Source: Sphingopyxis sp.
GTDB taxonomy: Bacteria; Pseudomonadota; Alphaproteobacteria; Sphingomonadales; Sphingomonadaceae
Assembly: GCF_016463645.1 (NCBI RefSeq)
Contig: NZ_JAEMQX010000003.1
Coordinates: 59,223 to 123,222 of the forward strand
Direction: 5' to 3'
Length of the DNA stretch: 64,000 nucleotides
Below are positions 17,720-26,083 of the stretch, piece by piece. The notes under the pieces are model-generated. The model did no database searches. It was not told the origin of the DNA and was given only the letters and a program-made list of their open reading frames with translations. The position numbers and the translations under genes are program-made. Numbering within the stretch: the stretch's first letter is position 1; every line of letters starts with the position of its first letter.

Positions 17720-19503
17720 TCGCTCTCTTCCTTCGGACGCACGCTGACGACGCGCATCATTCCGGCGTGCATGTGATAGAGAAGATGGCAGTGGAACGCC
17801 CAGTCTCCGAGCGCATCGGCGGTGAGGTCGAAGCTCGCGGTTCCACCCGGCTGGACGAGTACCGTATGCTTGCGCGGCGACCGGTCGCCCTTCCCCGTCA
17901 CCAGCTCGAAGAAATGACCATGCAGATGGATGGGATGGCTCATCATCGAATCGTTGATGAGGTTGATCCGGACGCGCTCGCCCTCGGTGAAGGGGATCGG
18001 TTCGTGATGGTCGGACATCTTCACCCCGTCGAACGACCACATGAAACGCTCCATGTTGCCGGTGAGATGGATGTCGAGCGAGCGCGACGCGGCGCGCACG
18101 TCGGGATTGCGTTCCAGCGCGACGAGGTCGTGATAGGTCAGCACCCTGTGGCCGACATCCTCCAGCCCCTGTCCCGGCTCGCCCATGCGGTCGACCGGCA
18201 TCGGCGAGATCGACTGGACGCTCGGATCGCGCTTGACCTGCGGCGCGACGCTGAAGTCACGCATGCTGTGATTCATGCCGCCCGAACCATGCCCCATCGC
18301 TGCATGGTCGACGGCCGCGCCGTCTGTTGGGAGGGTGCAGTGCCCCATCGCGGCATGCTCGGCGGTGCACGACGCATCGCCGCCATCGGCCATCGCCCCC
18401 ATCCCCATATCCTTCATCGTCGCGAGCGGGCGCTCGCGGAGCGGCGGCACCTCGGCGACCATGCCGGCACGCGGCGCGAGCGTCGCACGCCCCATGCCCG
18501 AACGGTCGTTCGCTTCAGCGACCAGCGTATAGGCGCGGTCCTCGACCGGCGTGACGATCACGTCATAGGTTTCGGCAACGGCGATCTGGAATTCGTCGAT
18601 CTCGACCGGCACGATATTGAGCCCGTCGGCCTGCACGACCGTCATCCGGAGCCCCGGGATCCGGACGTTGAAGATCGACATCGCCGAAGCGTTGATGATG
18701 CGCAGCCGCACGCGCTCACCGGGACGGAAGAGCCCCGTCCAGTTGTCGCGCGGGCCATGGCCGTTGATCAGGAAGCTGTAGGTCGAACCGTTAACGTCGG
18801 CAATGTCCGCCGGATCCATCCGCATCGCGCCCCATTCGATCCGGTCCTTCAGCGGCTGGTCCTTGCCCGCTAGCAGCCCGCCGAGCGTCTGGCGCTGCAT
18901 GTTGAAATGGCCGGGATTGACCTTGAGCTTGCGAAAGATTTCCTCGGGCGACAGCCGGCTGTGATCCGACAGCACGATGACATGCTCGCGGTCGTAGCCG
19001 ATCGGATCGGCGCCCGCGGGGTCGATAACGATCGGACCGTAATGGCCGAGCTGTTCCTGCAAGCCCGAATGACTGTGATACCAATAGGTCCCCGACTGGA
19101 CGACGGGGAATTCATAGACGAAGGTCGACCTCGGCTTGATACCGGGAAAGCTGACCCCCGGCACGCCGTCCATGTGAAAGGGCAGGATCAGCCCGTGCCA
19201 GTGGATCGAGCTATCCTCATCCAGATCGTTTACGACCCTGAGCCGGGCTTGTTGCCCTTCCTTCAGCCGCACCAGCGGCGCCGGCACGGTGCCGTTGATC
19301 CCGATCGCCCGGCTGACCCTGCCGTCGATCCGCATCGTCTGCCGAGCGATGCGCAGTGTGATGTCGCTCCCCTCTACGGTCGGCAGGGTCGAGGCGATAC
19401 CCGACGATACCGGTTGCGCCCACGCCGGATACCATGAGGACAGCGCGGCCAGCGCTCCACCGCCCAAAGCCCCGGTCACGAACGTACGTCTTTCAATCGG
19501 CAT
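17716..19503 (-). CDS. copA: Copper resistance multicopper oxidase CopA
   Basis: A 595-residue periplasmic multicopper oxidase of the CopA/PcoA family, which oxidises Cu(I) and sequesters copper. The leader 'ERRTFVTGALGGGALAALSS' is a Tat signal. The copper ligand motifs are HWHG (101-104), WYHSHSG (141-147), HPIHLHGHFF (523-532) and HCHLLYHMHAGM (571-582, type 1 Cys572). Between domains 2 and 3 lies a Met/His-rich linker (about 363-415) with the motif CTAEHAAMGHC at 379-389. The start at 19503 has an AGGA site and puts the leader at the N-terminus; ATGs further upstream lack a site. It lies 58 bases after the sigma-factor gene on the same strand. Confidence 0.95.
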   Translation of the reverse strand: MPIERRTFVTGALGGGALAALSSWYPAWAQPVSSGIASTLPTVEGSDITLRIARQTMRIDGRVSRAIGINGTVPAPLVRLKEGQQARLRVVNDLDEDSSIHWHGLILPFHMDGVPGVSFPGIKPRSTFVYEFPVVQSGTYWYHSHSGLQEQLGHYGPIVIDPAGADPIGYDREHVIVLSDHSRLSPEEIFRKLKVNPGHFNMQRQTLGGLLAGKDQPLKDRIEWGAMRMDPADIADVNGSTYSFLINGHGPRDNWTGLFRPGERVRLRIINASAMSIFNVRIPGLRMTVVQADGLNIVPVEIDEFQIAVAETYDVIVTPVEDRAYTLVAEANDRSGMGRATLAPRAGMVAEVPPLRERPLATMKDMGMGAMADGGDASCTAEHAAMGHCTLPTDGAAVDHAAMGHGSGGMNHSMRDFSVAPQVKRDPSVQSISPMPVDRMGEPGQGLEDVGHRVLTYHDLVALERNPDVRAASRSLDIHLTGNMERFMWSFDGVKMSDHHEPIPFTEGERVRINLINDSMMSHPIHLHGHFFELVTGKGDRSPRKHTVLVQPGGTASFDLTADALGDWAFHCHLLYHMHAGMMRVVSVRPKEESE

Positions 19504-19561
19504 AAAATCCTGGCTGTCGCTGTTTCTCTGAAAGGCCATACGCGTGACGGGGCCCAAACCC

Positions 19562-20140
19562 TCACAGGATTTCGGAATCATCACCCAGCAGCGCGCGCAG
19601 CTTCGCCCGGGCGCGGTAGAGCCGCGTCTCGACGGCTTTCTCGCTTATCCCCAGCAATTCGGCCGTTTCGGCCTGCCCGAGCTCTTCGACTCCGCGAAGG
19701 ATCAGCACCTCGCGCAATTTTTGCGGCAGTGCGGATATCGCCTGCCGTACCCTCGCGAGTTGCTCACGATCGCCCACTTCTGCATCGGGGGCCGGCTCAC
19801 CGGCCGCGACGTGCACCGCCTCATCCAGGGGCCGCGCCCGGCTGAAGAAGGCGCGCACCGCGCGGCGCCGCGCCCAGTCGCGGCATTTGTTGATCGCGAT
19901 CCGCGAAATCCAGATGCGGAACGGCCGCTCGCCGTCATAGCGCGACAGCGCGGCAAAGCCCGATACGAAGGCTTCCTGCGTCAGGTCCATCGCCTCCTCG
20001 CTATCGCCGACATGGCTGCGGATCAGGCGAAAGACCGGTATTTTGTGGCGCGCGAGAAATTCGCGATAGGCGTCCTGCCGGCCGGCGAGGGCGAACGCGG
20101 CAAGGTCGCGGTCGCTGCATTGCGCAAGCCCGGAGCTCAC
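19562..20140 (-). CDS. ECF sigma factor, CnrH-like
   Basis: A 192-residue sigma-70 family ECF factor. Region 2 spans about residues 24-92 ('FLARHKIPVFRLIRSHVGDSEEAMDLTQEAFVSGFAAL...RPFRIWISRIAINKCRDWARRR') and region 4 about residues 130-183 ('VRQAISALPQKLREVLILRGVEELGQAETAELLGISEKAVETRLYRARAKL'). It should direct RNA polymerase to the copper genes. It starts with GTG overlapping the stop of the sensor gene (GTGA). The gene order, anti-sigma / periplasmic sensor / sigma factor, is that of cnrYXH of Cupriavidus metallidurans, which controls cobalt and nickel resistance. Here the downstream genes are copA and copB. Confidence 0.92.
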   Translation of the reverse strand: MSSGLAQCSDRDLAAFALAGRQDAYREFLARHKIPVFRLIRSHVGDSEEAMDLTQEAFVSGFAALSRYDGERPFRIWISRIAINKCRDWARRRAVRAFFSRARPLDEAVHVAAGEPAPDAEVGDREQLARVRQAISALPQKLREVLILRGVEELGQAETAELLGISEKAVETRLYRARAKLRALLGDDSEIL

Positions 20141-20577
20141 CGCGCATCGGCGGTCAGGGCCTTGACCACGATCCTGTCGAAAATCGCAGCCTGATCGCGA
20201 TCGAGCACGCCGCGCATCGCGAATAGATGTTCGAGCGTCTCCTTCTGGAGCGCACCCATGATATCGTGCGTCTCGTCGATCGCCGAGGTGACGCGCGGCC
20301 CATAGCCATGTTCGGCCTCTATCGCTTGCGCAAGGCGGACATTGGCCGCGCGCATTTCCAGTTCGAGCGCCCCACGCCGCGCCGCGAAACGCGTTTCGAG
20401 CGGCTTGAGTCGGCTTTCCTGCGCCGCCGACAGGTCCAGCTCGCCGTGCAAGAGTGCATGCAGCTCGGTCTCGCTGGCGCGCGGCGCGTCGACGAGCACG
20501 CGCCCGACGAATACGCCGGCGAGCGCTGCCACAAAGGCGATCAGGCCAATGATCAGCAAACGGCGCGACGATATCAT
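20137..20577 (-). CDS. Periplasmic metal sensor, CnrX-like
   Basis: A 146-residue membrane-anchored periplasmic protein: one N-terminal helix (residues 6-27), then a four-helix 'hooked hairpin' domain. His40, His44, Glu61, His117 and Met121 correspond one for one, at a constant shift of two residues, to the five metal ligands reported for CnrX (His42, His46, Glu63, His119, Met123). The surrounding 'LHALLHGELDLS' and 'TLEHLFAMRGVLD' are also typical. It should sense metal in the periplasm and release the anti-sigma factor's hold on the sigma factor. It is overlapped by the gene before (TGATG) and the gene after (GTGA). Which metal it senses is not proven; the context suggests copper. Confidence 0.85.
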   Translation of the reverse strand: MISSRRLLIIGLIAFVAALAGVFVGRVLVDAPRASETELHALLHGELDLSAAQESRLKPLETRFAARRGALELEMRAANVRLAQAIEAEHGYGPRVTSAIDETHDIMGALQKETLEHLFAMRGVLDRDQAAIFDRIVVKALTADAR

Positions 20578-20843
20578 CAGCGCGAATCCAGCAGAGTCGA
20601 CGGCGCCAGCGGGCTTACGGGGACGAGCGGGGTAAGCGGGCTTGCAGCGACCGCAACCGGCGCGAAAGCACTACCGGCGACAATTCCGCCGCCCAGCGCC
20701 ACCAGCGCGGCCAGTGCGATCGTACCGCGCATCGCGACGGCCTCGCGCCGCTGCGATGCGAGCGCATCCAGTACGCGCGCGTCAAGGTCATCGAGCGCCG
20801 CCGGTATCGCCGCCGTGTTCAGTATCCGAAGTTCATCGTCCAT
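20577..20843 (-). CDS. Membrane anti-sigma factor, CnrY-like
   Basis: An 88-residue single-pass protein: a cytoplasmic N-terminal about 38 residues ('MDDELRILNTAAIPAALDDLDARVLDAL'), one transmembrane helix (about 39-62) and a short Pro/Leu-rich periplasmic tail. Size, topology and position as first gene before a CnrX-like sensor and an ECF sigma factor match CnrY, the anti-sigma factor that sequesters CnrH. The sequence is too short for a firm homology call, so the assignment rests mainly on order and topology. The start at 20843 has GGACGG upstream; an in-frame start at 20909 has no site. It is the first gene of a five-gene unit ending with copB. Confidence 0.75.
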   Translation of the reverse strand: MDDELRILNTAAIPAALDDLDARVLDALASQRREAVAMRGTIALAALVALGGGIVAGSAFAPVAVAASPLTPLVPVSPLAPSTLLDSR

Positions 20844-20993
20844 GGCCCGTCCTGCCAATCCTTCCAGACGTATACGCGCCCCGGCACGCCACCCCTCGAC
20901 CACCGACACATATCAAGCGGATATTTTCTTTTTCCAAGGGCCATCGCGACGCGCCGCGTACCTATCAGAACAGGCATATATTTGGAGTTTTTT
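20844..20993. promoter_or_regulatory. Divergent promoter region of the copper genes
   Basis: A 150-base spacer between the minus-strand anti-sigma/sensor/sigma/copA/copB unit and the plus-strand copC-copD unit. It is clearly more AT-rich than its neighbours around 20915-20940 and 20970-20995, as expected for promoters. An 8-bp palindrome CGTATACG lies at 20869-20876. ECF-type promoters autoregulated by the sigma factor would be expected on both strands, but no -35/-10 pair stands out clearly enough to mark. Confidence 0.45.
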
Positions 20994-21377
20994 ATGAAAA
21001 AGACACACCTGCCCTCCGTTGCCGCCGTGCTCGCGCTGTTCCTGACGCCCGCCCCGGCGCTGGCGCATACGAAACTTGTCGGGTCGACCCCCGCCGCGAA
21101 TGCCACCGTATCGAAGGTGACGGCCGTCAGTCTGAAATTCAACGAAAGGCTCATCGCCTCGACCGTGAAGACCGAGCTGGTGATGACCGGCATGCCGCGC
21201 ATGAAGGATCATCCACCGATGCCGATCCCCTTCACTTCGGCGATGGGCAAGGACGGGGCGTCGATGACACTGAAACTCAAGCGCGCGCTCGGCCCCGGTA
21301 CATACAGGGTGAAATGGTCGGCCGCGGGCGCGGATACGCACCGCATGGGCGGCGAATTCCACTTCATTGTGAAATAG
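20994..21377 (+). CDS. copC: Copper resistance protein CopC
   Basis: A 127-residue periplasmic copper chaperone of the CopC/PcoC/YobA family. The signal peptide ends 'PALA', so the mature protein begins with His ('HTKLVGSTPAANATV'), the N-terminal His being a known Cu(II) ligand in CopC. A Met-rich loop 'MTGMPRMKDHPPMPIPF' and the C-terminal 'GADTHRMGGEFHFIVK' complete the copper-binding features. The ATG at 20994 has TTGGAG six bases before it; a TTG at 20982 would extend the frame but covers that site. The next gene starts 4 bases after the stop. Confidence 0.94.
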   Translation: MKKTHLPSVAAVLALFLTPAPALAHTKLVGSTPAANATVSKVTAVSLKFNERLIASTVKTELVMTGMPRMKDHPPMPIPFTSAMGKDGASMTLKLKRALGPGTYRVKWSAAGADTHRMGGEFHFIVK

Positions 21378-21381
21378 ACCG

Positions 21382-22305
21382 GTGACCGACGTCCTCGCGA
21401 CCGGCATCCGGTTCGCGCTTTATGCCGACCTGCTTCTCCTCACGGGGCTGGCGGCCTTTCCTCTCCATGCCCTCCGTCGCGCCGAGCGGCAGGACCTTCG
21501 CGTCATCGAGGCCGTGATGGCGCCGCAACGCTGGCTCGCGCTGCTGGGGTTGATCGTTTCGCTGATCGGCATCGCCCAACTCACCGCGAGCATGCAGGGT
21601 GTAGCCCTCCTCGCTATCGATCCCGCCATGCTGGCGGCGGTAATTCGCGAAACCGACGTCGGCACCGCCTGGCTCGTTCGCATGGCGGCGCTTGGCGCGG
21701 CACTCGCGGCTGCGGCACATCTTGGCAAGCGGCCGATGACCGCAGCCTCGACGATCGTCATCGCCGGATCGACAGCGCTCGCGACGCTGATGTGGGCAGG
21801 TCATGCCGGCGCAAGCGAAGGCCTGACCGGGTCAATCCACCGCATCAGCGACACGTTCCACATGGTCGCCGCCGCCGTCTGGATCGGCGCGATCGGCGCT
21901 TTTCTGATCTTGCTGCGCCCGCGCTACGGCATCGTTTCGGTATCGCCGGCTATGGTGGCGCGCAGTCTCGAACGATTCGCGCATGTCGGCACGGTTTGCG
22001 TGCTGGTCATCGCCGCAACCGGGCTGATCAACACGCAGATCATTATCGGTTTGAACAATGTCGACCGCGCGATCGACGCACCCTATGGCCAGCTTCTCAC
22101 TGTCAAACTGCTGTTCTTTGCCCTCATGCTGGCGCTCGCAGCCGCGAACCGCTGGCGGCTCACCCCTGTTCTTGCGGACGAGTGCGTCGATCCCGCCGCC
22201 GCACGGCGCGCGATACAGCGGAGCCTGACGGTCGAGATGTTGGCCGCCGCGGTTGTACTGGCGCTGGTCGCATGGCTGGGAACGCTCGAACCTCTGCCCG
22301 CCTGA
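21382..22305 (+). CDS. copD: Copper resistance membrane protein CopD
   Basis: A 307-residue inner-membrane protein with about eight transmembrane helices of the CopD/PcoD family, thought to import copper handed over by CopC. The C-terminal half has 'WAGHAGASEGLTGSIHRISDTFHMVAAAVWIGAIGAFLILL', with the conserved histidines of the CopD domain, and 'VGTVCVLVIAATGLINTQII'. Translation starts at GTG 21382, four bases after the copC stop. Together with the divergent copA-copB it completes a copABCD set, though split over two divergent transcripts. Confidence 0.92.
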   Translation: MTDVLATGIRFALYADLLLLTGLAAFPLHALRRAERQDLRVIEAVMAPQRWLALLGLIVSLIGIAQLTASMQGVALLAIDPAMLAAVIRETDVGTAWLVRMAALGAALAAAAHLGKRPMTAASTIVIAGSTALATLMWAGHAGASEGLTGSIHRISDTFHMVAAAVWIGAIGAFLILLRPRYGIVSVSPAMVARSLERFAHVGTVCVLVIAATGLINTQIIIGLNNVDRAIDAPYGQLLTVKLLFFALMLALAAANRWRLTPVLADECVDPAAARRAIQRSLTVEMLAAAVVLALVAWLGTLEPLPA

Positions 22306-22347
22306 GACAGAAGAGCCTGATTTAGAAAGGCCGCCCTCGATCGGCGG

Positions 22348-22432
22348 TGGTGCCCCTGGCCGGACTCGAACCAGCACTCCTTGCGGAACTCGATTTTGAG
22401 TCGAGCGCGTCTACCAATTTCACCACAGGGGC
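22348..22432 (-). tRNA. tRNA-Leu (anticodon CAA)
   Basis: An 85-base class II tRNA including an encoded CCA end. The acceptor arms GCCCCTG / CAGGGGC pair fully. The anticodon stem-loop CTCGA-CTCAAAA-TCGAG gives anticodon CAA, reading UUG leucine codons. A long variable arm (TTCCGCAAGGAGT) and a T-arm GCTGG-TTCGAGT-CCGGC follow. No integrase or duplicated 3' end lies nearby, so there is no sign that it has served as an integration site here. Confidence 0.97.
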
Positions 22433-22488
22433 CCGTGGGCGCGAAAGCGCGGCGCTTCCCCTAGGGCGAAGCGCCGTATTTTGCCAAG

Positions 22489-23943
22489 CTATTTCTTGAG
22501 CTCTTTCGCCAGCGTCTTCGCCGTCGCCTTCCCATAGGGGGGCTTGAATCCTGCGAGCCCCGCGACATCGAGCTTGGGCTGGCGATAGACCGCGCGCGCG
22601 TGGCTGAAAGTGCGGAAACCGTCGACCCCGTGATAATTGCCCATGCCTGACGGGCCGACCCCGCCGAAGGGCAGATCCTCCATGGCATTGTGAAAGAGCA
22701 CGTCATTGACCGTCACCCCGCCCGAGATGGTCCGCGTCAGCACGCGGTCCTCCTCGCTCCTGTCCTGCCCGAAATAATAGAGGCCGAGCGGACGGTCGTT
22801 CGCGTTCACATAATCGATCGCATCGTCGATCGTCTTGTATGTCTTGACCGGCAGGATCGGGCCGAAGATCTCCTCCTGCATCACCTTCATGTCGTCGGTC
22901 GGGTTGCGCACGATATGAAGCGGCATCTTGTGACCGTTCGAGCTGGCGAAATCCTCGCCGCCCGGATTGACCTCGATCACCTCGGCACCCTTTTCGCGCG
23001 CGTCGGCGAGATAGGATTGCAGCCGGTCGTAATTGCGCGTGTTGACGACCGAGGTGTAATCGTCATTCGCGAGCAAGGTCGGATAGAGCGCGGTCGCGCC
23101 TTTGGTGACGCTGTCGATCACCGCGCCTTCCTCGTCCTCGGCGACGAGCAGATAGTCCGGCGCCAGGCAGATCTGCCCCGCGTTCATCATCTTGCCGAGC
23201 GCAACGCGCTGGCCGACTAGGTCCTTGTTCGCACTGCGCCCGATGAAGGTCGGCGACTTGCCGCCGAGTTCGAGCGTGACCGGCACCAGATTGTCGGCGG
23301 CTGCGCGCATGATATGGCGACCCACACTTGTAGCGCCGGTGAAGATCATATGGTCGAAAGCGAGCTTCGAAAAGGCGACACCGACCTCGGAATCGCCGGT
23401 GAAGACAGCCATTTCGGTCGCATCGAAATAATCGGGAACGAGCCGCGCCATCAGCGCCGAGACATTTTCGGTGAATTCGCTCGGCTTGATCATCGCGCGA
23501 TTGCCCGCGGCGAGGATGCCTGCCATCGGCACGAAGACCATGCCGACGGGGAAGTTCCACGGGGCGACGACGCCGACGACGCCCTTCGGCTGATAGACGA
23601 CCTCGGCCTTCGCACCGAGCAGGCCGAGCGGAAAGGTGGGCTTCCGCTTCTCGCCCTTCGACCACGCAGCCATATGTTTCTTCGCGTGCTTCAAGGCACT
23701 GACCGAAGGCATGATGTCGGTCATCAGCGTTTGTTCGCGGCTGCGATGGCCGAAATCCTCGCTCACCGCCTTCGCAAATTCTTCGGCATGGTCGACGAGC
23801 AACGCGATCGCGCGATCGATGCGATCGGTGCGCACTGCAAGGCTCTCGGGCATCGCCGCGGTAAAGCTCGCCTTCTGAGCCGCGAGTACTTCGTGCATCC
23901 GCGCGGTTTCGCCGGCAATATCCTGCTTGATTGCGGTGGCCAT
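22489..23943 (-). CDS. Aldehyde dehydrogenase, coniferyl-aldehyde dehydrogenase type
   Basis: A 484-residue NAD(P)-dependent aldehyde dehydrogenase of the class-3-like branch that includes bacterial coniferyl-aldehyde dehydrogenases. Motifs are 'VVAPWNFPVGMVFVPM', 'TLELGGKSPTFIG' (general-base Glu) and 'MNAGQICLAPDYLLV' (catalytic Cys), with 'HNAMEDLPFGGVGPSGMGNYHG' near the C-terminus. It would oxidise an aldehyde to the acid; coniferyl aldehyde (to ferulate) is the family name substrate, but fatty aldehydes are also possible. The ATG at 23943 has GGGGAG seven bases upstream. It stands alone, divergent from the thiolase gene. Confidence 0.85.
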   Translation of the reverse strand: MATAIKQDIAGETARMHEVLAAQKASFTAAMPESLAVRTDRIDRAIALLVDHAEEFAKAVSEDFGHRSREQTLMTDIMPSVSALKHAKKHMAAWSKGEKRKPTFPLGLLGAKAEVVYQPKGVVGVVAPWNFPVGMVFVPMAGILAAGNRAMIKPSEFTENVSALMARLVPDYFDATEMAVFTGDSEVGVAFSKLAFDHMIFTGATSVGRHIMRAAADNLVPVTLELGGKSPTFIGRSANKDLVGQRVALGKMMNAGQICLAPDYLLVAEDEEGAVIDSVTKGATALYPTLLANDDYTSVVNTRNYDRLQSYLADAREKGAEVIEVNPGGEDFASSNGHKMPLHIVRNPTDDMKVMQEEIFGPILPVKTYKTIDDAIDYVNANDRPLGLYYFGQDRSEEDRVLTRTISGGVTVNDVLFHNAMEDLPFGGVGPSGMGNYHGVDGFRTFSHARAVYRQPKLDVAGLAGFKPPYGKATAKTLAKELKK

Positions 23944-24102
23944 CACCCGTCTCCCCTATAATTCGCCGACGACGTTTGATCATGCCGCGCAGCGGGTTGC
24001 AAGATGAAACCGGCTACCCATCTGGGTCCAGCCCCTTTCGCAAGTGCAGCAAAACCGCTAAGCGACCCGCCGACGTATCTTTCCCCTACGGAGTCTCTCG
24101 AT

Positions 24103-25290
24103 ATGACCGCCACCGATCCCGTCGTCTTCCTTTCCTACGCGCGTACGCCGATGGGCGGCATGCAGGGCGTGCTTTCGGATGCGAGCGCGACCGATCTCGG
24201 CGCGACCGCTGTCAAGGCGGCGGTCGAGCGCGCGGGCGTCAGCGGCGACGATATCGAGCGTATCTATATGGGCTGCGTGCTCCCCGCCGGCCTCGGTCAG
24301 GCACCGGCGCGTCAGGCCGCGATCAAGGCAGGCCTCCCCAAGTCGGTGCAGGCGACGACGGTGAACAAGGTCTGCGGATCGGGCATGCAGACCGTGATCA
24401 TGGGCGCCGAGGCGCTCGCCGCCGGCAGCATCGACCTCGTCGTCGCGGGCGGCATGGAATCGATGACCAACGCGCCCTACCTCCTCAAGAAGCACCGTTC
24501 GGGCGCTCGCATCGGCCACGACACCGCCTATGACCACATGTTCCTCGACGGGCTGGAAGACGCTTACGACGCCGGCCGGGCGATGGGCACTTTCGCGCAG
24601 GATACCGCCGACGCCTATCAGCTGTCGCGCCAGTCGCAGGATGATTATTCGATCGAATCGCTGAAGCGCGCGCAGGCGGCGATCGCCGACGGCGCCTTCG
24701 TGGGCGAGATCGCCCCCGTCACGCTGACCACACGCAAGGGCGAGGTAGTCGTCGACACCGACGAACAGCCCGGCAAGGGCAATCCCGACAAGATTCCGAC
24801 GCTGAGGCCCGCCTTCGCCAAGGACGGCACGATCACCGCGGCAACCAGCTCATCGATCTCGGACGGCGCCGCCGCGGTCGTGCTGACGCGCCAGTCTGTC
24901 GCCGACGCCAAGGGTGCGAAGCCCGTCGCGAAGCTCGTCGCGCACGCCGCGCACGCGCAGGAGCCGAAGGATTTCACCGTCGCCCCCGTCGGCGCGATCA
25001 ACAAGGTGCTGGCGAAGGCCGGCTGGTCGATCGGCGACGTCGACCTGTTCGAAGTCAACGAAGCCTTTGCCTGCGTCGCGATGTTCGCGATGCACGACCT
25101 CGGCATCCCGCACGACAAGATCAACATCCATGGCGGCGCGACCGCGCTCGGCCACCCGATCGGCGCCAGCGGCACGCGCATCATCACGACGCTGATCGCG
25201 GCGCTCCGGCGTCACGGCAAGACGCGCGGCATCGCCAGCCTCTGCATCGGCGGTGGCGAGGCGACGGCGGTGGCGGTCGAACTGATCTAG
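24103..25290 (+). CDS. Acetyl-CoA C-acetyltransferase (thiolase)
   Basis: A 395-residue thiolase. Cys91 in 'TVNKVCGSGMQTVIM' is the acyl-accepting residue, and 'NEAFACVAMFAM', 'GGATALGHPIGASGTR' (catalytic His) and 'LCIGGGEATAVAVE' (second Cys) complete the active site. Length and motifs fit the biosynthetic acetoacetyl-CoA thiolase (PhaA/AtoB) group, which joins two acetyl-CoA for polyhydroxybutyrate or mevalonate-type routes, or works in ketone-body and amino acid breakdown. The start at 24103 has a GGAG site; the frame is open upstream without one. No phaB or phaC is adjacent. Confidence 0.92.
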   Translation: MTATDPVVFLSYARTPMGGMQGVLSDASATDLGATAVKAAVERAGVSGDDIERIYMGCVLPAGLGQAPARQAAIKAGLPKSVQATTVNKVCGSGMQTVIMGAEALAAGSIDLVVAGGMESMTNAPYLLKKHRSGARIGHDTAYDHMFLDGLEDAYDAGRAMGTFAQDTADAYQLSRQSQDDYSIESLKRAQAAIADGAFVGEIAPVTLTTRKGEVVVDTDEQPGKGNPDKIPTLRPAFAKDGTITAATSSSISDGAAAVVLTRQSVADAKGAKPVAKLVAHAAHAQEPKDFTVAPVGAINKVLAKAGWSIGDVDLFEVNEAFACVAMFAMHDLGIPHDKINIHGGATALGHPIGASGTRIITTLIAALRRHGKTRGIASLCIGGGEATAVAVELI

Positions 25291-25312
25291 ATCACAAGCT
25301 GGCGAAAGTTGC

Positions 25313-25341
25313 ACGGCGCCGTCGCGAGACGGCGCCGTTTC
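25313..25341 (+). terminator. Rho-independent terminator after the thiolase gene
   Basis: ACGGCGCCGTC / GACGGCGCCGT form a perfect 11-bp stem around a GCGA tetraloop, followed by TTT. It begins 23 bases after the thiolase stop. Confidence 0.8.
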
Positions 25342-25397
25342 GTCGTTATGCACGCGACAAATTGCGACACTAATGACCTGAAAATAAACGACGCATT

Positions 25398-25416
25398 CCG
25401 GTTCGGTTCAAACCGG
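25398..25416. promoter_or_regulatory. Inverted repeat upstream of the RcnB-like gene
   Basis: CCGGTT / AACCGG arms of 6 bp separated by 7 bases, about 70 bases before the RcnB-like start, in an otherwise AT-richer leader. It may be an operator or an RNA hairpin; no regulator is evident. Confidence 0.25.
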
Positions 25417-25483
25417 CTCGCCTAAACCATTCCTGTCATCGGGCGAAATCCCCTCCCCCCTGACGATGCAAAGGAATGGCACA

Positions 25484-25954
25484 ATGAAGAAGATGAAATT
25501 TCTCACCGCCGGCCTGATCGCCGCGATGATGGTTCCGGCTGTCGCGCAGGCGCAGAACCGCGAAATCCGCCACGACCGCAAGGAATTGCGCGAGGAACAG
25601 CGCGACCTGCGCAACGCCCAGCGCTATGGCGACCGCGGCGACGTTCGCGACGCTCGCCGCGACGTGCGCGACGCGCGGCAGGACCTGCGCGAAAGCCAGC
25701 GCGACTGGCGCCGCGACACGCGCTACCAGAATTATCGTGCGCCATTCAAATATCAGCAGTTCCGCGTCGGCTCGACCCTTCGCTCGAACTACTACACCTC
25801 GGCCTATCGCCCGGCATGGGACAGCCGCTGGGGTGTGCCGCGGGCCGGCCGTAACCTGACCTACGTCCGCCACTATAACGACCTGTTGCTCGTCAACGAG
25901 CGCAACGGCCGCGTGGTCAAGGTTTATCGGAACCACTTCAACTGGCGCCGCTAA
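25484..25954 (+). CDS. RcnB-family periplasmic protein
   Basis: A 156-residue secreted protein. A Sec signal (residues 1-22, 'VAQA') is followed by a highly charged Arg/Asp/Glu helix (about 24-75) with repeats of the type 'DVRDARRDVRDARQDLRESQRD'. A C-terminal RcnB-like domain follows ('NRVGSTLRSNYYT...'-type core, 'NYRAPFKYQQF...NDLLLVNERNGRVVKVYRNHF'). E. coli RcnB is a periplasmic protein affecting nickel and cobalt efflux, but most alphaproteobacterial relatives are uncharacterised and may have a general envelope role. The ATG at 25484 has AAAGGA nine bases before it. A strong terminator follows. Confidence 0.7.
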   Translation: MKKMKFLTAGLIAAMMVPAVAQAQNREIRHDRKELREEQRDLRNAQRYGDRGDVRDARRDVRDARQDLRESQRDWRRDTRYQNYRAPFKYQQFRVGSTLRSNYYTSAYRPAWDSRWGVPRAGRNLTYVRHYNDLLLVNERNGRVVKVYRNHFNWRR

Positions 25955-25980
25955 ACGATAATATCTTTTCGTTTCAAAGA

Positions 25981-26009
25981 GGGTCGATGGGCAACCATCG
26001 GCCCTTTTT
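25981..26009 (+). terminator. Rho-independent terminator after the RcnB-like gene
   Basis: GGGTCGATGG and CCATCGGCCC form a 10-bp stem (one G-T pair) around GCAA, followed by TTTTT. It begins 27 bases after the stop codon. Confidence 0.9.
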
Positions 26010-26083
26010 GCGGCCGGCGATTGTCGTTGCGGCTTGCCCGCGAAGGGCATAGCCTGCACGGGTTCTTGTGGGGAGAAATCGAC

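Noticed and set aside
20844..20993. Defined ECF sigma promoters upstream of the copper genes
   Set aside because: Promoters are expected here, but no pair of elements matched an ECF consensus with proper spacing on either strand, so only the region was marked.
22348..22432. tRNA-Leu as an attachment site of a genomic island
   Set aside because: No integrase, direct repeat of the tRNA 3' end or change in composition was seen on either side.
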